DNA of 64,000 bases, from assembly GCA_017554335.1 (NCBI GenBank), contig JAFZIO010000071.1, forward strand, positions 1 through 64,000, given 5' to 3'. The DNA is from Bacteroidales bacterium. GTDB taxonomy: Bacteria > Bacteroidota > Bacteroidia > Bacteroidales > UBA932. Shown here piece by piece: positions 16,374 to 25,309 of the stretch. The notes under the pieces are model-generated. The model had not been told where the DNA came from. It did not search any database and saw nothing but the letters and a program-made list of their open reading frames with translations. Every line of letters begins with the position of its first letter. Position 1 is the stretch's first letter. Both the position numbers and the translations under genes were made by a program.

Positions 16374-17191
16374 TTCAGTGCAAGTTTTTCCAGTTTAAAT
16401 TTTTCTTCCAGTTTTTCGAATTGATGTTTTGTATCCAGTGAGAAACTGCCTTGCTGTATCCATGCGAAGTAGGAAGGATCGGTTTCGTAAACCTGCCTGG
16501 CAGTCTTGCCCTTGTGCTTTCCGAAGTTGATGACGGGCTCGCCGGCATCGTTGTAAACCATGCAGCCGGAGAAGTCCACAGGCTTGCGGCCCGCAAAGGT
16601 GGAAAGCTGGGCGACATCGTTCTTGAGCTGGTCCGGATACCTGTCCAGCTGTGCCTTAAGCACCTCGTACGTGGCCACGGTGTCTGCCTCTGCCGTATGG
16701 GCGTTCTCGAAATCGTCGCCTCCGCAATAGAAACGGTATGCTGCCTTGAGGTTCCTGGGCTCCATTGCATGGAAAATATTCTGTACATCCACCATTCTGG
16801 GGGTGTGCAGGTCTACGTCCAGCTTCTTCCCGGCCAGTGCAGCGCGTTCGAATTCCTCTGCCAGCATGGGCAGGTCGAACTTCTGCGAGTTGAATCCCGC
16901 GAGGTCGCTGTCCTTGATCCAGGAGGCAATCTCTTCCGCCAGCTCGAAGAAGGTCGGGCAGTCTACCAGCATGTCGTCCGTTACGCCGTTTACGGCCGAC
17001 GCGGAAGGCTCGATAGGACGCTGGCATGCGTGTTCGTAATCCCAAGGCTTTATCTTCCAGGTCTTTATGCGCTCCTCGCCTCCCGGAAATACTTTAACGA
17101 AACTGAGTTCGATGATGGAGTTTACAGGAATAGAAAGCCCCGTGCTCTCTATGTCAAAGAAGAGAAGGGGCTTTTGAAGATTGAGTTCCAT
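16361..17191 (-). CDS. DEDDh 3'-5' exonuclease (DnaQ-like)
   Basis: A 276-aa exonuclease of the DnaQ/ExoX type. Motif I is LLFFDIESTG with Asp13 and Glu15; motif II lies around LAGFNSQKFDLPMLAEEF; motif III is HTAEADTVATYEVL with the His and Asp of the DEDDh class. The C-terminal about 80 residues hold INFGKHKGKTARQVYETDP, a small module seen in many ExoX-like proteins. It starts 4 nt after dnaN and overlaps nhaA. Its position directly behind the sliding clamp makes a proofreading or repair role likely, but clamp binding is inferred from gene order only. Confidence 0.88.
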   Translation of the reverse strand: MELNLQKPLLFFDIESTGLSIPVNSIIELSFVKVFPGGEERIKTWKIKPWDYEHACQRPIEPSASAVNGVTDDMLVDCPTFFELAEEIASWIKDSDLAGFNSQKFDLPMLAEEFERAALAGKKLDVDLHTPRMVDVQNIFHAMEPRNLKAAYRFYCGGDDFENAHTAEADTVATYEVLKAQLDRYPDQLKNDVAQLSTFAGRKPVDFSGCMVYNDAGEPVINFGKHKGKTARQVYETDPSYFAWIQQGSFSLDTKHQFEKLEEKFKLEKLALKWQN

Positions 17192-17195
17192 ACGC

Positions 17196-18314
17196 TTAGG
17201 AAATCATTATAGGCATGAGGATGCCGCAGATCTTCTCGCTGGCGGCCTCCTCCTCCGACGGTATGATAAGGGCGGCCCTGCGGGCGTCCATGAACTTCAT
17301 CACCAGGGTCTCGCAGCTCATGTTGGCGAGAATCTCCACCAGGAAGGAAGACTTGAAACCTATGGCGAGGTCTTCTCCGGCATAGTCGCACTCGAGCTTC
17401 TCGTAAGCTGCAAGGGCGAAGCCGAGGTCCTGGGCGGTAATCTCCAGCTGGCCGGGCGTGAGGTTGAACTTCACGTGGTTGGAGGCCTTGTTGGCGCAGA
17501 CAGACACGCGGCGGACTGTATTGAGCAGCTGTACGCGGTCGATGCGGAGCACGTTGGAATTGTTCTGGGGGATTACGTCGCGGTACCTGGGATACTTGCC
17601 GACTATGAGACGGCAGACCATCATGGTTGCGCCGTAGTTGAACACTACGTTGCTGGCATCGAAGCGCAGCTCTACGTCGCCCTCACCCTTGTCCAGCAGC
17701 GAGCGGAGCACGGCAGCGGGCTTCTTGTGCAGGATGAAGGATGACTTCTGCTCCGCCTTCACGTCGTCGGTGGTGTAGCAGATGAGCTTATGGGAATCGG
17801 ACGCCACCAGAGTGGTGCTGGCTGTATCGATATCGAAGAATATACCGTTCATCGCAGGGCGCATCTCGTCGTCGGCGGTAGCGTAGATGGTGCCGCTGAT
17901 GCCGTCTGCAAGGGACTGCGCAGGGAATACCACGGTCTCTGCATCCTCGTCTACGCCTTTGATTTCAGGGTAATCTGCGGCAGGGAAGTAGGGCAGGGAA
18001 GAGTTACCGTTGTTCCAGATGCACTCGAAGGAGCCTTCTCCCTTGGTCTTGATGGTCAGGGGCTGGTCGGGCAGGGCCTTGAGCAGGTCGATGATCTGGC
18101 GGGCCGGTACCGCGATGCTGCCGCCGTCCTTTACGTCGACGGGAACGGAGGTCCGCAGCGTGAGCTCCTGGTCGGAAGCCGTGATGTCCAGCTGGCCGTT
18201 GCCAAGGACGAAAAGGAAGTTTTCCAATATGGGAAGGGAGGTCTTGGCGGGAATTGCCTTAGAGACATTGAGGACGCCCTTCAGTAGTTCTGCGCTAGAT
18301 ACGATGAATTCCAT
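17196..18314 (-). CDS. dnaN: DNA polymerase III beta subunit (sliding clamp)
   Basis: Forms the ring that tethers replicative polymerase and repair proteins to DNA. The start MEFIVSSAELLKGVLNVSKA matches the family's beginning; a few codons upstream are also open. Recognisable parts are IPAKTSLPILENFLF, the middle-domain RVSVCANKASNHVKFNL, and the C-terminal LIIPSEEEAASEKICGILMPIMIS, where family members usually end with a conserved PMR(L/I)-like tail (here PIMIS). It is 372 aa, normal. A TACTTTTG box lies 23 nt upstream. In this genome dnaN is not beside dnaA but heads a dnaN-exonuclease-nhaA operon. Confidence 0.96.
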   Translation of the reverse strand: MEFIVSSAELLKGVLNVSKAIPAKTSLPILENFLFVLGNGQLDITASDQELTLRTSVPVDVKDGGSIAVPARQIIDLLKALPDQPLTIKTKGEGSFECIWNNGNSSLPYFPAADYPEIKGVDEDAETVVFPAQSLADGISGTIYATADDEMRPAMNGIFFDIDTASTTLVASDSHKLICYTTDDVKAEQKSSFILHKKPAAVLRSLLDKGEGDVELRFDASNVVFNYGATMMVCRLIVGKYPRYRDVIPQNNSNVLRIDRVQLLNTVRRVSVCANKASNHVKFNLTPGQLEITAQDLGFALAAYEKLECDYAGEDLAIGFKSSFLVEILANMSCETLVMKFMDARRAALIIPSEEEAASEKICGILMPIMIS

Positions 18315-18337
18315 ACGATACAATTATTATATTCATG

Positions 18338-18345
18338 CAAAAGTA
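18338..18345 (-). promoter_or_regulatory. -7 box of the dnaN operon
   Basis: TACTTTTG on the minus strand matches TAnnTTTG and lies 23 nt before the dnaN ATG. The 18315-18415 gap also carries the divergent degP promoter, which I cannot place with confidence. Confidence 0.5.
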
Positions 18346-18415
18346 GTAATAATTCGCGACATTTGGCACAGCTTTTGACTTTTTAGTATCCCGGACAATT
18401 AATTATTACGAATAT

Positions 18416-19834
18416 ATGGGTAAAAATTTCTTTACAGTATTGGTGTCAGTGATCTTAAGTGGCCTGACAGCATATGGTATTGTCAAGGCGGCCACCCCGA
18501 GCGAGGCGCCTGTGACAGTCTACAACGAGCAGGGAGAGGTAGTAAAGACTGTCAATTTGTCACTGTCTGACTATCCTGATTTTACTTATGCCGCAGAGCA
18601 TGCAGTGGAAGCGGTCGTTTATGTGAGAGTGACTGTCAAATACCAGCAGCAGTACATGATCGATCCGTTCTTCCGCTTCTTCTTCGGCGACGAAGGACAG
18701 CCCCAGACCCGTGAGCAGGAGCGCCAGGGCAGCGGTTCCGGCGTAATCATCCGCCCGGACGGCTATATCGTGACCAACAACCACGTGGTGCAGAATGCTT
18801 CGAAGATAGAGGTCAAGCTCAATAACAACAAGACCTACGAGGCTACCGTTATCGGCACCGACCCCGCCACCGACGTGGCCCTTATCAAGATCGACGCAGC
18901 CGGCCTGCCTACGCTCAACTTTGCAGACTCCGACAAGCTGCGACTGGGCGAGTGGGTGCTGGCCATCGGCTCCCCTCTGGGAGAAGAGCTCCGTTCCACC
19001 ATTACCGCAGGAATTGTGAGTGCCAAGGGCCGTTCCATGCCTAACTACAACGGAGAATTCAAGATCGAGTCGTTCATCCAGACCGATGCTGCAGTGAACC
19101 CCGGCAACTCCGGCGGTGCACTGGTCAACAAAGCCGGCGAACTGGTGGGTATCAACACTGCCATCGTCTCCACTACCGGCTCATACACAGGTTATTCGTT
19201 CGCGGTACCTTCCAATATCGTGAAGAAGATCGTCAGCGACCTTATCGACTTCGGTTCCGTTAAGCGCGCGAAGCTCGGCGTTACCATGTCTCCCGTAAGC
19301 GAGAAGATGGCCAAGGATGCCAACCTCCCTTCCCTCGACGGCGTGTATATCAATGAAGTTACCAAGGGCGGCGCAGCCGACAAGGCCGGCGTGAAGCAGG
19401 GCGACGTGCTCGTGAAAGTCGACTCCAACGTCATCAGCAAACCTTCCGACCTGCAGGTGCTGGTCAACAATTTCCATCCCGGCGACAAGGCGGTCCTGAC
19501 CGTTATACGCGACGGCAAGGAGATGCAGCTGAACGTTGAGTTCCAAGGCACTGTCGAGTCTACCGGAACCGTAGCTGAAGACGGCAGCATTGCTTTCTAC
19601 GGAGCCCGTATAGGCCAGACCGACAGGGGCGTGGAGATTCTCTCCGTCGGCAGCGGTAAAGTGGCTCAGGCAGGCGGCGAGGACGGCTTCGTAATCAAGT
19701 TCGTCAACGACCAGAAGGTCAACAAGCCCCAGGATGTCATCGACATAGCCAAGAAGGCCCGCCGCAGCATCGTCATCGAGGGCGTTACCGCCACCGGCCG
19801 CCAGGGATACTTCGCTTTCGGTAAGGACGAATAA
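18416..19834 (+). CDS. degP: HtrA/DegP-type periplasmic serine protease
   Basis: A membrane-anchored or secreted protease/chaperone that handles misfolded envelope proteins. The N terminus has one hydrophobic segment (FFTVLVSVILSGLTAYGIV). The trypsin-like domain carries the catalytic triad His123 (TNNHVV), Asp153 (ATDVALIK) and Ser232 (GNSGGALV). Two PDZ domains follow, at about 290-380 and 395-470. It is 472 aa, typical. It lies divergent from dnaN and converges directly on the prsW-like gene, whose stop codon abuts its own. The neighbouring envelope-protease operon suggests a local cluster of envelope quality-control functions. Confidence 0.94.
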   Translation: MGKNFFTVLVSVILSGLTAYGIVKAATPSEAPVTVYNEQGEVVKTVNLSLSDYPDFTYAAEHAVEAVVYVRVTVKYQQQYMIDPFFRFFFGDEGQPQTREQERQGSGSGVIIRPDGYIVTNNHVVQNASKIEVKLNNNKTYEATVIGTDPATDVALIKIDAAGLPTLNFADSDKLRLGEWVLAIGSPLGEELRSTITAGIVSAKGRSMPNYNGEFKIESFIQTDAAVNPGNSGGALVNKAGELVGINTAIVSTTGSYTGYSFAVPSNIVKKIVSDLIDFGSVKRAKLGVTMSPVSEKMAKDANLPSLDGVYINEVTKGGAADKAGVKQGDVLVKVDSNVISKPSDLQVLVNNFHPGDKAVLTVIRDGKEMQLNVEFQGTVESTGTVAEDGSIAFYGARIGQTDRGVEILSVGSGKVAQAGGEDGFVIKFVNDQKVNKPQDVIDIAKKARRSIVIEGVTATGRQGYFAFGKDE

Positions 19835-20875
19835 TTACCGGCATGCAAACAAGAGCTCATCAAGTGCCCGCCGGTCTGCGGGGTAGAATTTCACCACTGG
19901 CGCAATGGCCATCCGGGCACTTTTGCTGAGTCTCTTTTCCAGAATATTGAATTCTGAATATTTATCCAGAATAGATTGTTTTTCACCGGCTTGGATGGGT
20001 TCATCCAGGCCGGCTTCTTTTAGCAGATAGCGGGATTTGGACGCTACAGAAAGTTCCAGATAAAGCTGGACGTAGCAGATGATGTCAAAGAAAACCTCCG
20101 CCGGAAAACTGTCTTTTACGCTCATCAGATACTGCCCCGTAGGAGTATCGACCAATTGCCCTTCCTGGATGGCGCCGATCAGGGCAATCTGTTTGTCCAG
20201 TCCCCGGTCCAGCCAGCGGTTTATCATCTCTGCGTCGTACTGGTAAGTCCACAGCAGCAGCCCCGCCATGGAGCCGAAAATCAGGACGAACTGTATTATC
20301 GGATTCAGCTGCAGGTTGTTGTGCAGTACATGCAGCAGGGGAGCGGCAATCAGCAGGACCAGCACCACCAGATTATCGGATATTTTGACGTGCAGGCCGA
20401 CTTTCCCGCGGGACCCGAGGCGCACGATGAACATGCAGGCTTCGGCCACCATGGCGCTGCAGCCCATATGGATGAGAGCCACCTCAAGACCGCGGAACAG
20501 GGCCGTCCCGAAGGCAAGTGGCTCTCCCATAACCAGGTAAAAAATATTTTCCAGGATGGAGAAGCCGCCTCCGATAGCTGCGCCGCAGATAATGCTGTCG
20601 ATGAAAAACACCATCTTCTTCCGTCTGGCCAGAGCCATCAACGGTATGGCTTTTACCGACTCTTCCAGCACAGGATAAAGGTAATCCGACACTCCGGGAG
20701 AAACCACGGAGTCCAGAAGCCAGAAAAGGCCGAAGCATATGAGCGCCGTAATCATTCCCAGCACCACCATTACCAGCAGCTGAACTTTGCTAAGCAGTGC
20801 AAAGCGGTCCAGTACATAGACCAGAACTATGTAAAGGACGACCGGAAACAGTGCCGCGATGAATGTTACCGTCAT
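19835..20875 (-). CDS. PrsW-family intramembrane metalloprotease
   Basis: A polytopic protein of 346 aa with the PrsW (peptidase M82) signature. It has Glu71-Glu72 and Lys75 in YPVLEESVKA, then GGGFSILENIFY with Glu109-Asn110, LIHMGCSAM with His136, and LLHVLHNN with His182 and His185. B. subtilis PrsW cleaves an anti-sigma factor; the substrate here is unknown. Residues about 220-346 are a soluble domain without clear homology. It overlaps the stop of the upstream metallopeptidase-barrel gene by 4 nt and is the last gene of a three-gene operon, so a substrate encoded in the same operon is plausible. Confidence 0.85.
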   Translation of the reverse strand: MTVTFIAALFPVVLYIVLVYVLDRFALLSKVQLLVMVVLGMITALICFGLFWLLDSVVSPGVSDYLYPVLEESVKAIPLMALARRKKMVFFIDSIICGAAIGGGFSILENIFYLVMGEPLAFGTALFRGLEVALIHMGCSAMVAEACMFIVRLGSRGKVGLHVKISDNLVVLVLLIAAPLLHVLHNNLQLNPIIQFVLIFGSMAGLLLWTYQYDAEMINRWLDRGLDKQIALIGAIQEGQLVDTPTGQYLMSVKDSFPAEVFFDIICYVQLYLELSVASKSRYLLKEAGLDEPIQAGEKQSILDKYSEFNILEKRLSKSARMAIAPVVKFYPADRRALDELLFACR

Positions 20876-23800
20876 AGAAGCTTGAGCGAGATCATGAGTT
20901 CATTGCCATGGGGCCCGCCCACAAATCCTTCGGGTGCAAACAGGTGGCCGTAGCCGACAGAGAGTGTGGTCTTCAGATAGTTGAAGAACACCAGCTCCGT
21001 AGTAATCTGGGCGCCTGCGCTATAGTACATCTGCTGGGGCTCTCCGGGGTTCCATGCGGAAAGGCCGGAGCCGAACAGTGAACACTGGATCCATCTGGGG
21101 TAGAGGAAAAGTGCTCCGAAGTTGTTGAGACGTATAGGCCTTAGGTTGAGCTCTGCGGTGGCTTTGGCGTATGAGTGCGCCTTGATGGCGTCGATTCCGG
21201 CACCGGGCATGGCCTGCGCAGACCTGTATTGGAAGGCGTTCCTGTAATCGATGCGGTTATTGCGGAATCCTCCGAAGTAAGAGTTTCCGAATGCCGATGC
21301 AGCGTCGCCGAAAACGTGCCCGGCAGCCGTCCTGACCCAGAAAGAGTTGTTGCGGTCTATGGGCAGCAGGAAGCCGAAATCCGCCGTGGCGTCCAATGAA
21401 GGATAGAAATTGCCACCTGCCAGATAACCGTAGCCCTGGAGACCGAGCTCGAATCCCTGCTCCTTCATTACGGAGCCCAGCGATCCGCGCGTCTTTGAAA
21501 TCTTTCCGTAGAGGGATGCGGTCTGCAAAGAGCTTATGCCTTCGTCGGGTTTAATCTCCTGGAAGAGCGGCAGGGCGTCCATGTCTCCGTATGCGCCCAC
21601 AGCTGCACCCCAATTATATGTGTATGGAGCAAACAATGAGTTGGTGTAGTCATACGCCAGACTTACCATGTAGCCTTTTCGGCTGGCCCTCATGGGACCG
21701 GCGAGGTCGTAGAAGTCTGTATGGTTCCATGCCGCCTTGAGAGTCCAGAAATAGTATTTCCACTCGAAGTCTGCGTGGAATTTGTTCTTAAGCTCGTTGC
21801 TGCTCCATGGTGATGCACCGAGGGAAAGGTTGATGCTGCTCAGACCCACCGGGTCCCTGAAGAAGAGCCTGTACCCGAGTACCGGAGTCACGTGATTCCA
21901 TGCTTTGGCGTCGGTAAAGCCGGTGATAATTGGATAAGCACCGGCGAAGCGCATCTCCTTCAGAACGTCGTAGGCGCTTATATTGTTATAAATGTCACCA
22001 AATTCAATTTTTGGGAGAGGCTCTTTCAGGAGACTCAGGTTTTCAAGCGCCTCCTGGTTGTTCTCGTATGCTTTCTGGCCATAGAGTTCGATGGCGTTGG
22101 CGTCATTCACTACCTTGCGGTCCAAGGATACCGGTCGCATGCCGTCGCGTTCGAACTCAAGGGCTATAAGGTGGTCGGGAGCAATCTCCAGAGGTGCAAA
22201 AAGGCCGATGTCGGTGTTCGACAGGAGCTCCATTTCCCTTGTTGCAATGTTAATCTGCCAGAGGTTGGAAATACCGGTATAGTAAGAGCTGCCAAGAAGG
22301 TACTTGTCGTCCAATGAGAAACGGAACTGTCCCAGATTGCTGTCTTCCCATGTAAGAAGCTCCTCTACATGGAAATTGGCTTCTGCCAGCTCTTCCAGAT
22401 TAAAAAGCAGCAGCGACTGCTCTCCGTTGTCTCCTTCCTTTGTGAGGGAAAGCAGTTTGCCGTCGTGGCTTACGTCCAGGTCGCCTACGCTCACGCCAAA
22501 GGGGAAGGCGTAGATAATTTCCGGATGCTCCAGGTTGTGGTCGTAACGTACGATTGACTGAACGCCGCCATTTGAGAACAGGCCGTAAAGGCAGTCGCCG
22601 GCATTATCGTACACAACGTTGTTGACACGCTGGAAGCGGAGCTTCTTTACAACGCGCTTCTTCTGCAGGTCATACACTTCCAGACTGCGCATTTTTGAGT
22701 TGTTGGAGGTGTAGATAAGCCGGTTCCTGTTGCGGTCCAGGGTTACGAATGCCGGATTGTACAGCTGAATGCCGTAAATGTCGGTTACTTTGCTCTCCTT
22801 GCCGGTGTTCAAATCCACCTCCACAATATGAGGGAAGGAGCCCGGGGCGTTCATGGCAGCGTATGCCTTGCCCGTGTCGGGATTGTACACGAACGGGGAA
22901 ACAGATCCCAGAGCCTCTTTTGTTATATTGGTAGTCTCTGTAAGAGGATATTCACGTACTGCAGCAAGGTTTTCTTCCTGATGCTGCTTCTCATCTTCTT
23001 TCCACTGGTCCCAGACCTTTCTCACTGAAAGACCGTACACCTGCTTGAACTGACTGCCCCAGAAGGTCTTGCTGTCCGCAGTGCGGTTGTAGAAGCGGAT
23101 AAGCTTATCATACCCGTATTCCTTGACCAGATAGTTCACGAAGCGGGTACCGTACAGGTACGCATTTGCGCCGACCTGGAAATCCATGGTGGAGCCTTCA
23201 GTCTCCAGACCCACCACGGAAAACAACTTGTCCCCTCCCGCGATTATGCTGCGGAAATACATCTCATCGTACCCGCCCAGGGCTCGGCCCACGCCGCCGC
23301 CCATCCACGTTTCCATGAAGCATGCTATACCTTCCTGGTACCAGCGGGGTGCATACCATCTTGGAGCCGTAAAATAGCTCCAGAGGGCCGTTACCGGGTG
23401 TTTGCTGTCCGTGCTTACCTTGGTGCCGAAGAACTTCCTCCATCCCAAATCCTGGCGGTTGTACTTATCGGTCATCACGATGTGAGTGTACTCATGCTCG
23501 AAAAGATGCCTGTAACGCTCAATTGACGGGTTGATGTGATAGGACAGGGACATGGGGGCCATGCCTATCTGTATAAATGAACGGGGGAGCGGCGATGCGC
23601 CCCCGTTGCCGTCGTCTTCCCAATCGGTGAGAAGAAGCATGGGAGCTTCCGGAACATACAGGGAATCTGTGGCCCAGACCTGGTTATGAAGTGCCTTTCC
23701 GTTCTCGAACATCCTCACCATGTGAGGAATGTAGCGGGACAGGTTCTTGTCGAAGAATACCAGCTGGGCGTCTTCAGTCTTGTACTGATAATAAGTCTGG

Positions 23801-23877
23801 CTCTGCGCTTGACAAACAAGCGGAAGAGCCAGAAACAATATCAGTAAACCTGAGCGGAGACAGTGAACCTTATTCAT
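20872..23877 (-). CDS. Secreted gluzincin-like peptidase with propeller and C-terminal barrel
   Basis: A 1001-aa exported protein with a clear signal peptide (LLILFLALPLVCQAQ). Residues about 35-290 resemble an MA-clan metallopeptidase: HLFEHEYTH gives an HExxH-type site (His128, Glu129, His132), and RWYQEGIACFMETW supplies a third-ligand glutamate near 182. Residues about 320-600 show repeated strands such as PFVYNPDTGKAYA and VGDLDVSHDGKLLSLT, typical of TolB/PD40 beta-propellers. The final about 330 residues have alternating amphipathic strands and end in LMISLKLL, consistent with an outer-membrane barrel. It starts 18 nt after the hexapeptide-repeat gene and overlaps the PrsW gene. Bacteroidota carry similar uncharacterised proteins; function unknown. 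Confidence 0.75.
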   Translation of the reverse strand: MNKVHCLRSGLLILFLALPLVCQAQSQTYYQYKTEDAQLVFFDKNLSRYIPHMVRMFENGKALHNQVWATDSLYVPEAPMLLLTDWEDDGNGGASPLPRSFIQIGMAPMSLSYHINPSIERYRHLFEHEYTHIVMTDKYNRQDLGWRKFFGTKVSTDSKHPVTALWSYFTAPRWYAPRWYQEGIACFMETWMGGGVGRALGGYDEMYFRSIIAGGDKLFSVVGLETEGSTMDFQVGANAYLYGTRFVNYLVKEYGYDKLIRFYNRTADSKTFWGSQFKQVYGLSVRKVWDQWKEDEKQHQEENLAAVREYPLTETTNITKEALGSVSPFVYNPDTGKAYAAMNAPGSFPHIVEVDLNTGKESKVTDIYGIQLYNPAFVTLDRNRNRLIYTSNNSKMRSLEVYDLQKKRVVKKLRFQRVNNVVYDNAGDCLYGLFSNGGVQSIVRYDHNLEHPEIIYAFPFGVSVGDLDVSHDGKLLSLTKEGDNGEQSLLLFNLEELAEANFHVEELLTWEDSNLGQFRFSLDDKYLLGSSYYTGISNLWQINIATREMELLSNTDIGLFAPLEIAPDHLIALEFERDGMRPVSLDRKVVNDANAIELYGQKAYENNQEALENLSLLKEPLPKIEFGDIYNNISAYDVLKEMRFAGAYPIITGFTDAKAWNHVTPVLGYRLFFRDPVGLSSINLSLGASPWSSNELKNKFHADFEWKYYFWTLKAAWNHTDFYDLAGPMRASRKGYMVSLAYDYTNSLFAPYTYNWGAAVGAYGDMDALPLFQEIKPDEGISSLQTASLYGKISKTRGSLGSVMKEQGFELGLQGYGYLAGGNFYPSLDATADFGFLLPIDRNNSFWVRTAAGHVFGDAASAFGNSYFGGFRNNRIDYRNAFQYRSAQAMPGAGIDAIKAHSYAKATAELNLRPIRLNNFGALFLYPRWIQCSLFGSGLSAWNPGEPQQMYYSAGAQITTELVFFNYLKTTLSVGYGHLFAPEGFVGGPHGNELMISLKLL

Positions 23878-23895
23878 GGTCTGCGCTGTGGCTGA

Positions 23896-25185
23896 CTAGA
23901 AAAGAACGAAAACAGCCTGACACGGGTTGGGGTCACCGGTGGCTATACCATGGATGGCATTGTTCACCGACGTGCCGATATTTTCATTGCTGCCAAGCAG
24001 GCCAAGAGAGCCCTGGAAGGCGTCACCAATATTCTGCTGGAGACCAACAATCACATTTTGACCCAGAATCTCGTTCAGGCCGACGATTTCGTTCCTGCCC
24101 ACGATCTCGTTCTTGCCCACGATTTCGTTCTTGCCGACGATTTCTTGCCTGCCAACAATTTCATTCTTGCCCACGATCTCGTTCTTGCCTACGATTTCGT
24201 TCTTGCCTACGATTTCGTTCTTGCCTACGATTTCGTTCTTGCCAACGATCTCGTTCTTGCCTACGATTTCGTTCTTACCGACGATCTCGTTCTTGCCAAC
24301 GATCTCGTTCTTGCCGACGATCTCATTCTTGCCAACGATTTCGTTCTTGCCGACGATCTCGTTCTTGCCGACGACCTCGTTGTTAAAGAAAGCCTGGTTG
24401 CAGCTGAGGATTTCGTTAGCCTGGAGCTCTGTACCGACGCCCATACATTGATTAATAGCCGAGTGGTTGACAACAATCTGCTGGAAGAGCGTGCTGAATT
24501 CTCCCAGAGCGGCAGCGCTTTGCTCGGATGTCAGAAGATATCCTTTGTCTTCAAGTGCGGCAGCGGCCTCGGCATTACCTTCAAGGGCTGCGCTTGCTTT
24601 CTGGTACTCTACCCACTGGTCGCGTACAAGCTTAAGGCCGTCTGTGCCTTCATTATTGGCCAGATATGCATCGGCAGTCTCAATGAAACGGTCGGCAAGC
24701 TCGTTCTGCTTCTGCATGGTGGTGTAAGCCAGAGCTGCATCTGCGGTACTCTGGGCGAGGTTCTCGGCTTCTTCGCCGCCCAGTGCTGCGTTCAAGTCAT
24801 CAGCTGCGGCATCCAATGCATCGCAAACGTTTTTTGCCATCTTCTTTGCCTTGCCCATGTCCTTGAGCACATCTTTGAACTCGGGGATGTTTCCGGCAAC
24901 TTCTTCAGATGCATCTACAAGGGCGCTGAATTCATTGGCGCGGGCGCTCATGACAACATAGCTCACTACGACGCCGTTCTTGAAGCCCTCGTCGCTCTGG
25001 AGTAACTCCTGCATGTTACTGATACCTCCTTCAGCGGTTTTACGGGAGAATTTGGCGGATTTGCTGATGTTGCCGCTGGAACTGCTATAGTCGATAGGCC
25101 AGTCAACAATACGGGAAACCACGTAACCAACAATGCAAATAGCCACTACAGAAATGATGATGTAGAGTGTTTTTTTGTTCTTCAT
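23896..25185 (-). CDS. Membrane-anchored hexapeptide-repeat protein (KNEIVG)n
   Basis: A 429-aa protein of unknown function. Residues about 6-25 form one N-terminal membrane anchor (LYIIISVVAICIVGYVVS). Residues about 50-265 are helical and Ala/Glu-rich with no recognised domain. Residues about 267-386 consist of 20 consecutive hexapeptides: 12 exact KNEIVG units, then RQEIVG, two more KNEIVG, RNEIVG and more degenerate units up to LQQNIG. The C terminus contains two cysteines' worth of unique sequence (NPCQAVFVLF). The period of six with I-V-G suggests a beta-solenoid or amyloid-like stack, but the pattern does not fit the classic left-handed-helix acyltransferase motif. It heads the operon with the metallopeptidase-barrel protein and the PrsW-like protease. 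Confidence 0.85.
   Translation of the reverse strand: MKNKKTLYIIISVVAICIVGYVVSRIVDWPIDYSSSSGNISKSAKFSRKTAEGGISNMQELLQSDEGFKNGVVVSYVVMSARANEFSALVDASEEVAGNIPEFKDVLKDMGKAKKMAKNVCDALDAAADDLNAALGGEEAENLAQSTADAALAYTTMQKQNELADRFIETADAYLANNEGTDGLKLVRDQWVEYQKASAALEGNAEAAAALEDKGYLLTSEQSAAALGEFSTLFQQIVVNHSAINQCMGVGTELQANEILSCNQAFFNNEVVGKNEIVGKNEIVGKNEIVGKNEIVGKNEIVGKNEIVGKNEIVGKNEIVGKNEIVGKNEIVGKNEIVGKNEIVGRQEIVGKNEIVGKNEIVGRNEIVGLNEILGQNVIVGLQQNIGDAFQGSLGLLGSNENIGTSVNNAIHGIATGDPNPCQAVFVLF
24029..24388 (-). repeat. 18-bp tandem repeat, about 20 units
   Basis: Seventeen well-conserved 18-bp units occupy 24083-24388 and about three degenerate units lie at 24029-24082. On the plus strand the unit reads ACGATYTCGTTCTTGCCN. 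Variation between units falls almost wholly at synonymous third positions (Y = T/C, N = any base), so the encoded KNEIVG is conserved better than the DNA. There are no spacers, so this is not a CRISPR array. Repeat number is probably variable by slippage. Confidence 0.95.
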
Positions 25186-25234
25186 AAGGCACTATAATTA
25201 ACTAATTTTGTTTCAAGCAAAAATCTACCAAATG

Positions 25235-25242
25235 CAAATATA
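25235..25242 (-). promoter_or_regulatory. -7 box of the hexapeptide-repeat operon
   Basis: TATATTTG on the minus strand lies 49 nt before the ATG of the hexapeptide-repeat gene, in the AT-rich gap divergent from rpoD. No exact TTTG is found at the -33 position (TTTC is present). Confidence 0.5.
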
Positions 25243-25309
25243 AAAAAAAATATACAAGAGTGAAACTTGCGGAGCTTTTTTCCGTATATAAGGTACACAA
25301 AGGAATTCT

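Noticed and set aside
24083-24388. Regular 18-bp repeats as a CRISPR array
   Set aside because: The units are directly adjacent without spacers, no cas genes are near, and they encode a periodic peptide in frame.
24113-24451. Plus-strand frame coding repeated PTISFL
   Set aside because: It is the antisense reading of the KNEIVG array; variation between units is synonymous only on the minus strand, which shows that the minus strand is the coding one.
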